Source: Amoebidium appalachense
Lineage: Eukaryota > Ichthyosporea
DNA: 64,000 nt
Reading direction: 5' to 3'
Assembly (NCBI GenBank): GCA_963693365.1
Contig: CAVNZM010000018.1
Coordinates: 1,922,001 to 1,986,000, forward strand
The notes below the pieces were generated by a model. The model saw nothing but the letters and a program-made list of their open reading frames with translations, had not been told where the DNA came from and did not search any database. The position numbers and the translations under genes are program-made. Of this stretch, positions 55,901 to 64,000 are shown piece by piece; position 1 is the first letter of the stretch, and each line of letters begins with the position of its first letter.

Positions 55901-58900
55901 CGTCCCCGCCCCATACCCGACCCCCGCACCGGCTCCAGGTACAAGCAGTACGATTTCCGGTCTGATCTTTGTCGATAAGGATGGGAATGGCGAATACACG
56001 AACGGCGAGGGGGGCCCAGGCGTTAAGGTAGAACTGCGCTCACCCACCGGAGCCGTTATCGCCACCGCCACGACGGATTCCACGGGCCAGTATGTGTTTA
56101 AGGGTGTGGCGCAGGGCACGTATGTTCTCGTGCCTTCCGTCCCCACCACCTGGGATATTCTATTTGATGCAGATGACAGTGCCGATGGAAAGACAACTGT
56201 TACGGTCAGCAGCAGTGAGCCAATGATGGAGGGATATGACTTTGCTTACGTCATCAAGTCGGCTCCTATCCCGGCACCCTCCCCCACACCCGCACCCGCC
56301 CCTGCCCCTGCTCCGGCTCCCATTCCCGCACCCGCACCCGCTCCTATGCCTGCACCTGCCCCGGCACCCGTTCCCAAGCCGTCTCCCTCCCCCGCCCCCA
56401 TGCCGGCACCTGCCCCCGCACCTGCACCGGTTCCCATTCCTGCTCCGGCGCCGGCACCCGTCCCCATCCCAGCCCCCATGCCTACCCCCGCCCCCGCCCC
56501 CACGCCGGTGCCGGTTCCCTACCCGTCGCCCGCACCCACCCCGGCTCCCATGCCGGCTCCGGCCCCCGCACCCGTCCTCGTTCCGGCACCGGGCACAACC
56601 GGAAGTGTTTCCGGTCTCATCTTCGTTGACAAGAACGGGGATGGTGATTACACCGAGGGTGAGGAAACCCCGGGCGTTAAGGTGGAACTGCGCTCACCCA
56701 CCGGCACCGTAATCGCCACTGCCACGACGGATTCCACGGGCCGGTACGTGTTTAAGGGGGTGGCGCAGGACACGTACGTGCTTGTGCCGGTGGTAGCACC
56801 CACGTGGACACCGCTGTTCGATGCCGATGATGCTGCCGACGGCAAAACCGCCGTCACAGTTAGCAGTGAGCCACAGGAGAACTATGACTTTGCTTACACC
56901 GTGGCAGGGCACCCAGAACCCACCCCGGAACCCGTTCCCAAGCCGTCTCCCTCCCCCGCCCCCATGCCGGCATCTGCCCCCGCACCTGCACCGGTTCCCA
57001 TTCCTGCTCCGGCGCCGGCACCTGTCCCCATCCCAGCCCCCATGCCTACCCCCGCCCCCGCCCCCATGCCGGCTCCGGCCCCCGCAGCCGTCCCCGTTCC
57101 GGCACCGGGCACAACCGGAAGTGTTTCCGGTCTGATCTTTGTCGATAAGGATGGGGATGGCGAATACACGAACGGCGAGGGGGCCCCAGGCGTTAAGGTA
57201 GAACTGCGCTCACCCACCGGAGCCGTTATCGCCACCGCCACGACGGATTCCACGGGCCAGTATGTGTTTAAGGGTGTGGCGCAGGGCACGTATGTTCTCG
57301 TGCCTTCCGTCCCCACCACCTGGGATATTCTATTTGATGCAGATGACAATGCCGATGGAAAGACAACTGTTACGGTCAGCAGCAGTGAGCCAATGATGGA
57401 GGGATATGACTTTGCTTACGTCATCAAGTCCGCTCCTATCCCGGCACCCTCCCCCGCACCCGTCCCCATGCCGGCACCTGCTCCGGCGCCGGCACCCGTC
57501 CCCATCCCAGCCCCTATGCCTACCCCCGCCCCCGCCCCCGCCCCCGCCCCCGCCCCCACGCCGGTGCCGGTTCCCTACCCGTCGCCCGCACCCACCCCGG
57601 CTCCCATGCCGGCTCCGGCCCCCGCACCCGCACCCGTCCCCGTTCCGGCACCGGGCACAACCGGAAGTGTTTCCGGTCTCATCTTCGTTGACAAGAACGG
57701 GGATGGTGATTACACCGAGGGTGAGGAAACCCCGGGCGTTAAGGTGGAACTGCGCTCACCCACCGGCACCGTGATCGCCACTGCCACGACGGATTCCACG
57801 GGCCGGTACGTGTTTAAGGGGGTGGCGCAGGACACGTACGTGCTTGTGCCGGTGGTAGCACCCACGTGGACACCGCTGTTCGATGCCGATGATGCTGCCG
57901 ACGGCAAAACCGCCGTCACAGTTAGCAGTGAGCCACAGGAGAACTATGACTTTGCTTACACCGTGGCAGGGCACCCAGAACCCACCCGGGCACCCGTCCC
58001 CAAGCCGTCTCCCACCCCCGCCCCGGCTCCGGCTCCCATCCCGGCCCCTGCCCCCATGCCTGCGCCGGCCCCAGCACCCGCACCGGCACCTGTTCCCAAG
58101 CCGTCTCCCTCCCCTGCCCCCATGCCGGCACCTGCACCGACACCGGCACCTGTTCCGAAACCCGCCCCCATGCCGGCCCCGGCCCCGGCCCCAGTCACGC
58201 CGGGAGGTTACGGTACGGTTGGCGGTGCTGTCTTTAACGACATTAACGGAGATCAGATTCCCGATGACGGTGAGGGCGTGAGCGGTGTCACCGTGACACT
58301 GACACAGGGAGGAAAGGTTCTCATGACAACCACGACGGACGCCGACGGTTTCTATACCTTCTCGAATGTTCCGGCTGGGAAATACACCATTGTTTTGGGT
58401 GTTGTGAGTGGGTACAAGATTATTGCCGAACACGATAACGTCCCTGACGGTATGACGGATGTTAGTGCGGGTGTGAATGGTGCCGATATGGAACAGGATG
58501 GGTATGATTTCGTTCTGCAGAAGGGTACCCCCGCCCCTGCACCCGTTCCCGCCCCGGCTCCCGTCCCTAACCCATCCCCGGCACCCACACCCGCCCCTGC
58601 CCCCATGCCGGCACCTGCCCCGGCACCCAAGCCTACGCCTGCCCCGGCCCCGGCCCCCGTGCCAATTCCCGCGCCCGCACCTATGCCGGCACCTGCCCCG
58701 GCACCGGCACCCAAGCCTACCCCTGCCCCGGCACCCGCCCCCATGCCTGCGCCCGCGCCTGCACCGGCTCCCAAGCCTACCCCTGCCCCCGTCCCAGTTC
58801 CCATGCCATATCCGTCGCCGGCACCCGCACCTGCCCCGGCACCTAAGCCTACCCCTGCCCCGGCACCTGCCCCCGTTCCAATGCCCGCTCCCGCCCCCAT

Positions 58901-60112
58901 GCCGGCACCAGCCCCTGCCCCTGCCCCGGCACCAGCACCTGCCCCGGTCCCTAAGCCTACCCCAGCCCCGGCCCCTGCACCCGTCCCCGTTCCCGCGCCT
59001 ATCCCCATGCCTTACCCATCTCCGGCGACCGTCGGCAGCATTAGCGGTGTTCTATCGGTCGATCGCAATGGAAACCTGCAGGCAGATGCCGGCGAGGGAT
59101 TGGCCGGCGTGAGGATAGCCCTGCTGACAGCCAACGGCCAGATGGTTGCCGTGACAACCACCAAATCAGACGGCTCGTATTCGTTCCAAGGTCTCCCATT
59201 GACTAAGTATCAGGTGGGCATCGTTGCCGAGACCGTCCCCGCAGGCATCACCCTCTCTATGGAAGCCGATGGAACAACCGACGGAATTGTTGGCATTCAG
59301 CTTGCAGCTGAGCAGGAAGATGCCACTGGTGCTGATTTCCTATTCGTCCCCGCGTCCGCCCCCATGCCTGCTCCCGCACCCACGCCCGCGCCTGCCCCCG
59401 CCCCCGTTCCCATCCCTGCGCCGTACCCTACTCCCTCCCCGGCCCCGGCACCCATGCCGGCACCCGCCCCCTGCCCCCACTCCGGCCCCCACCCCCGCCC
59501 CTATTCCAGCACCAGCGCCCGTGCCTGTTCCGGCTCCGGCACCCGTCCCTGTTCCCGTACCCGCGCCGTATCCTACCCCCATGCCGGCCCCTGCCCCCCA
59601 CCCCGGCTCCCGCTCCTATGCCGGCACCCGCCCCTGCACCGGCACCGGCACCCGCTCCGGTCCCTATGCCTGCCCCCTCGCCTGCTCCGGTCCCTGTACC
59701 CATGCCGGCTCCGGCCCCGGCTCCCGTTCCCATTCCCGCCCCGGCACCCACACCGGCACCGGCACCGGCTCCTTCCGCCGCCAAGAAATGTTCGATTAGC
59801 GGGCACGTGTTCGAGGATAAAAATACCAACGACATATATGACGCCGGTGAGCAGATGGCCAGAATCTCTGTGAGCGTTAAAGATCGCACCGGAAAGGTTG
59901 TGGCTACCACCACCACCCGTTCCACCGACGGGCTGTATTGGTTCGATGATTTGCCGGCTGGGTCTTACACGGTGATCGTTAATAAGGTACCGGCCGGTTT
60001 TTCGGCGAGTATTGATAATGATGGGTTGCCGGATGGTATGACGGTTGTGAACGTAGTCGATGGACAGACGACACAGAATGTGGATTTTGCGTATCAGCAG
60101 GGTATTTATTAG
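52589..60112 (+). CDS. Secreted protein with ten SdrD-B-like domains and Pro-Ala linkers (~1,967 aa)
   Basis: Exons are 52589-52652, 53477-54858 and 55653-60112, with GT-AG junctions in phase. Exon 1 encodes a signal peptide ([20 protein letters not shown]). Then come two adjacent SdrD-B-like beta-sandwich domains, each of the form G-x-VF-x-D-x-N-x-NG-x2-D-x-GE-x-G-I-x-GV to FGY/FAY. Eight more follow, separated by 60-130-residue linkers of P-A/V/M/I/K repeats. Domains start near 53569, 53914, 54589, 55938, 56595, 57111, 57654, 58204, 59026 and 59785. The acidic DxNxDG loops resemble Ca-binding sites of the family. Domains 4-5 and 6-7 are a recent duplication. The frame shifts twice in C runs (59467-59471, 59594-59599), each time by one extra base. 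The last domain is intact in the third frame, so sequencing error is likely. A cell-wall or surface structural or adhesive role is inferred. Confidence 0.9.
52864..52937. repeat. (CA)n in intron 1 of the SdrD-B gene
   Basis: About 72 bp of AC. Intron 1 also holds a ~65-bp tandem duplication (53121-53190 and 53217-53290: CTCTTGACTGGACTAACGGT, CAAATTAGTGTGAAGC) and a C run just before the exon 2 acceptor. Confidence 0.95.
54901..55652. repeat. Intron 2 of the SdrD-B gene: poly-C runs and AAAGGTGT repeats
   Basis: C runs lie at 54908-54955, 55190-55215, 55280-55304, 55484-55500 and 55550-55580. The segment 54996-55145 contains AAGGTGT or AAGGTGC at least six times. The acceptor is preceded by C-rich sequence ending CCCCCCACAG. 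Confidence 0.9.
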
Positions 60113-60540
60113 GCGGGTGGTTGGGTGGTTTGTCTTTAATTGTTGGGTTGGTTAGATGTTTGGTGGTGAAATTGTTAAAGATTGTTAAAGGAGATGCAAA
60201 ACGGGAGAGAGAGATGCTAATTTTAGCTGCTGACAAAGACGCTTGATTGGCTCAATCTCACGTGATGTATTTCGCCTGTGTGACTGACCTATTATTGATG
60301 TTCTGTATAGATCTGAGCACCTTGTGGATAGATTTTGACTTAGCCAGCGCTATTGAAAAATGTTCATATTTTACGTGTGTGAATAGCCAATGAGCGAATA
60401 TTCTTAGAAATTACAGAAAAAAGCAAAAAGGCGCCCCTCCCCTGGCGGGACTGGGTGGGTTTCACACTAGTTGATGATACTGCCCATAATGCCTTATTGT
60501 TTGTACAGAATAATACGACAAACTCATAAAACAAGAGATG
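60113..60540. other. 3' flank of the SdrD-B gene
   Basis: Unique DNA. No gene is seen. Confidence 0.6.
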
Positions 60541-60667
60541 GCCGTGTGATTACTTGTTTTCCCCCCCCTCCCTATCCTTCTCTTTTCCGGTGGGGGGGGG
60601 AGGGGATCAAGACGTAGCTGTCACCGCCACACACCAACGTGAGCGCGCGCGCAATCTCCAACCCCCC

Positions 60668-60698
<31 letters not shown>

Positions 60699-60858
60699 AA
60701 AAAAAAAAAAAAAAGCTTTGGGGCAAACAAAAAAAGAAGAAGAAAGCAACACCGCCACTACAAATTACGTCACACATGCACACACAGGCATACACGAGAA
60801 CTTGCTACATGTGCGTTAGAACACAAGTGCCAACTTCCCTGTATCATCGACACCCTCT

Positions 60859-60911
<53 letters not shown>

Positions 60912-61476
60912 ACACACACACACATTTCCCTCACGCACTCACCCACACACCATTCTATTTTCCCCATTCGCCTGAATTAAACTTCCGGAGTCTCCCAAGC
61001 AACAGGCACCATCGAGCCATCAGACGGGGCTGTGATACTCTCCCTTCCCCGCCTCCCCCTCCCCCCCCCTCCCCCCCCCCCCTTTCCCACACCCCACCCA
61101 CCTGCCCATACCCACCCTACCTCCACCGTCCATGGCCACGTACTCCCCCTTTTCTCTCTCTCTTCCCCCCCCTCCCCCCACCCCACCCCCCTCCCCCTCT
61201 TCCCCTCCCCCCCCCCCCCCCCCCCCCCCATCTACCTATATAAACCCACTGACATCTAGCTCAGTACTATACTCCAAGCTACTTAGGCCTGTTAATGTTT
61301 AAATCAACAAGAAAGAAACTCACGATCGACCATGAAAATGTCCAAATTTAAAAGGATAAGCATTCGTGTTATCTGGATAAATGAACGTTGGGTTAGTATA
61401 GCCATTTTTAGTGTAATCTTGGGACGCACAGCGTGGGTTTTGGGAGGGGGCGGGGGGAAGGGGCGGGGCGGGGCCG

Positions 61477-61512
<36 letters not shown>

Positions 61513-61695
61513 GAGGAAAATGATTGGACCGGGTATATGCCCAAACTCAACGATTGGTTGACTATAGACAGCCCGAAACACACATGTTATCGCCGATGGT
61601 TATAATTGTCTGACTAAAGATCAACCCTCCCTGTCTGTTCCTGTCTCCTTCCTCCTCTTCTCCCTCCCCTCCCCTCCCCGTCTCCCCCCCCCCCC

Positions 61696-61728
<33 letters not shown>

Positions 61729-61755
61729 CCCCCCCCCCCCCCCCCCTCTCTTTGT
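60541..61755. repeat. Poly-C/poly-A, (CA)n, poly-G and (CT)n tracts
   Basis: Poly-C then poly-A lies at 60662-60713, poly-C then (CA)n at 60861-60924, C-rich DNA at 61040-61230, poly-G at 61480-61511 and C/(CT)n at 61684-61748. No gene is supported. Confidence 0.9.
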
Positions 61756-61756
61756 T

Positions 61757-61929
61757 TCCATAAATGTTTGTGCCACTTTTGTGCTGAACCTTTCTCTCGA
61801 AAACATTTAGACAGATGTATTTATTTATCTCAGATTATTCCGTTCGAACTGAGACGATTAGCTTACTTAGATAATCCTGATATTACTTCTATTGACTATA
61901 TGTTAAATCACCCGGGTCCGTATGATTAA
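61757..61929 (+). pseudogene. Partial ORF with a C2HC zinc finger (orphan C-terminal fragment)
   Basis: The frame emerges from a C/(CT) tract without a start and reads CLCHFCAEPFSRKHLDRC, then IYLSQIIPFELRRLAYLD and PDITSIDYMLNHPGPYD before TAA. The spacing C-x2-C-x7-H-x3-C followed by a Leu/Arg-rich helix resembles the zinc-binding C terminus of some LINE polyproteins. No upstream part is found, and it is unrelated to the LINE at 40 kb by eye. Confidence 0.5.
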
Positions 61930-62009
61930 TGAGTTTTCTCGGGTATATGATTATCTTAGTCGTTATCTCCTCCGTATCCGTGAGTAAGGCATTTTTGTAT
62001 TTTCTTCTC

Positions 62010-62061
62010 TGAGATATCTGTGATATCTCACATGCTTCTTTATTGATGAGCTTATCAATAA
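62010..62061. other. Two adjacent perfect hairpins
   Basis: TGAGATATC-TGT-GATATCTCA is followed about 10 bp later by TTATTGAT-GAGCTT-ATCAATAA. The region is AT-rich between two C/CT-rich blocks. Confidence 0.85.
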
Positions 62062-62109
62062 AGTCTTAATAAAAAATAGTAATCAGTCAGAAATAGAACA
62101 TGTGACTGA

Positions 62110-62164
62110 TCCCCCCCCCCCCCCCCCCCCAAGCTCGCTCCCCCCTGCATTCTAGCTCGTTCCC

Positions 62165-62221
<57 letters not shown>

Positions 62222-62231
62222 CGCCGCTTCT

Positions 62232-62301
<70 letters not shown>

Positions 62302-62410
62302 CTCTCTCTCTCTCTCTCTCTCTCCCTCCCTCCCTCCCTCCCCCCTCTCTCTCTCTTCCCCTTTCCCCGTGCACCCCCCCCCCCCCCCCCCCCCCCCCCA
62401 CACACACACC
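62110..62410. repeat. Poly-C, (CT)n and poly-C
   Basis: C runs at 62110-62129 and 62165-62220, (CT)n at 62234-62330 and a C run at 62375-62398. Confidence 0.97.
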
Positions 62411-62855
62411 ACGACCACCACACACATACACTGTAACACAGACAATAATCCCGCGTTTCAACGCCAGACCTCTAAGTGACGTCTATGAAAACTGAGTTAT
62501 TCGAAAGCTTGTGATTCTGTGTAACTATTTTTTTTATTATCCTGTGTGATATGGGGTTTCTTTTTTGGCGATTTAATAACTATTCGGTCAGGAATAGAAA
62601 ATGTAAGCAGAGATGGGGGACTGTCGTGTACGTTTCAAGTTATCTTACATTCGGAAATTTTATTCCACAGTAAGTGACTTCCTTTCCCCGCCATATATGC
62701 CGGGATTACTTCATGCACACATGCCACCGATCTGCGGCATCACCATCATGATGATGGTGGCCCAGCAGCATGGGGCCATGTTTTTATCCTTTCTTTTAAT
62801 TTCTCTTTCGAGGCTCCGTGCTCGATTCGAACTGAGCGGTCTTCCCCCCTCCTTC
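62411..62855. other. No gene seen
   Basis: Unique AT-rich DNA with short open frames only. Confidence 0.6.
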
Positions 62856-62863
62856 CCTCCCTA

Positions 62864-62998
62864 ACACCCCCCCCCCCCCCCCTCCCCCTCCCCTCCCTCC
62901 CCCCCCTCCCCTCCCTCCCCCCCCCTCCCCCCCCCCCCCCCCACCTTCCGAGTCCCCCCCCCCCCTCCCTCCTCCGCCCCCTCCCCCCCCCCCCCACA

Positions 62999-63000
<2 letters not shown>
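62864..63000. repeat. Poly-C / CCCTCC tract
   Basis: About 130 bp of C with scattered T precede the terminal CA block. Confidence 0.95.
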
Positions 63001-63847
<847 letters not shown>

Positions 63848-64000
63848 ATGCTGTGAAATTAGGGGGTTTGTGGCCAAGGAATTGTCCCTAAAACTCTGCC
63901 GGAGAGTCCCTCGCTATTTTTTGAGGTTAGGTCCTACAATTTCTCAGCCAGTGGCTCTAAAACAGCCCGACTCTTTAAATAAATACCCCCTAAAAACGGT

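Noticed and set aside
53569-59000. Antisense Gly-Ala/Gly-Thr frames opposite the SdrD-B exons
   Set aside because: They are shadows of the Pro-Ala codon repeats on the plus strand, where signal peptide, splice sites and domains are consistent.
62800-62845. GTTCGAATC (minus strand) as a tRNA B-box
   Set aside because: The flanking bases do not form a T-arm, and no acceptor or anticodon stems could be placed.

Overview
This is a 64 kb stretch of nuclear DNA from a eukaryote with large, spliceosomal (GT-AG) introns. It is extraordinarily rich in microsatellites: (GT/CA)n, (GA/CT)n, (TA)n and very long poly-G/poly-C and poly-A/poly-T runs. Nothing looks prokaryotic. Two conserved housekeeping genes with many introns, a secreted SdrD-B/proline-repeat protein, a non-LTR retrotransposon and several short inverted-repeat elements suggest a free-living or symbiotic protist. 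An ichthyosporean-type relative of animals is one possibility, but the species cannot be fixed from the sequence alone. Most long open frames here are artefacts of repeats that contain no stop codon.

Layout. 0-13 kb: repeats only. These include three copies of a dispersed repeat, an inverted pair of another repeat, an unusual unit in which two arrays of a 26-bp repeat bracket a zinc-finger ORF (4.9-6.9 kb), a truncated LINE copy (9.6-11.0 kb, minus) and a 16-unit minisatellite (12.4-13.0 kb). 14.0-23.1 kb (minus): a complete nine-exon acetyl-CoA hydrolase / succinate:acetate CoA-transferase gene (518 aa), with a TATA/CCAAT promoter candidate near 23.8 kb. 27.5-37.4 kb (plus, divergent from it): a complete seven-exon PGAP2-like gene (254 aa). 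40.2-43.35 kb: a LINE-type reverse transcriptase ORF. 43.7-45.1 kb: an element with ~81-bp terminal inverted repeats. 45.5-47.1 kb: an intronless multi-pass membrane protein of unknown family. 52.6-60.1 kb: a three-exon gene for a ~1,970-residue secreted protein with ten SdrD-B-like domains joined by Pro-Ala linkers. 60-64 kb: repeats plus a small C2HC zinc-finger ORF fragment.

The genes do not form a pathway. CoA-transferase acts in mitochondrial acetate/succinyl-CoA metabolism, PGAP2 in GPI-anchor lipid remodelling, and the SdrD-B protein probably at the cell surface or wall.

The most unusual theme is the relation between repeats and gene structure. Fragments of real exons, often with their splice sites, are duplicated in neighbouring introns or just downstream (ACH1 exon 5 several times, ACH1 terminal exon twice more, PGAP2 exon 2 once). 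Several functional splice sites are built directly out of (CA)n/(GT)n tracts. Poly-C and (CT)n lie preferentially on the sense strand of the intron-containing genes.
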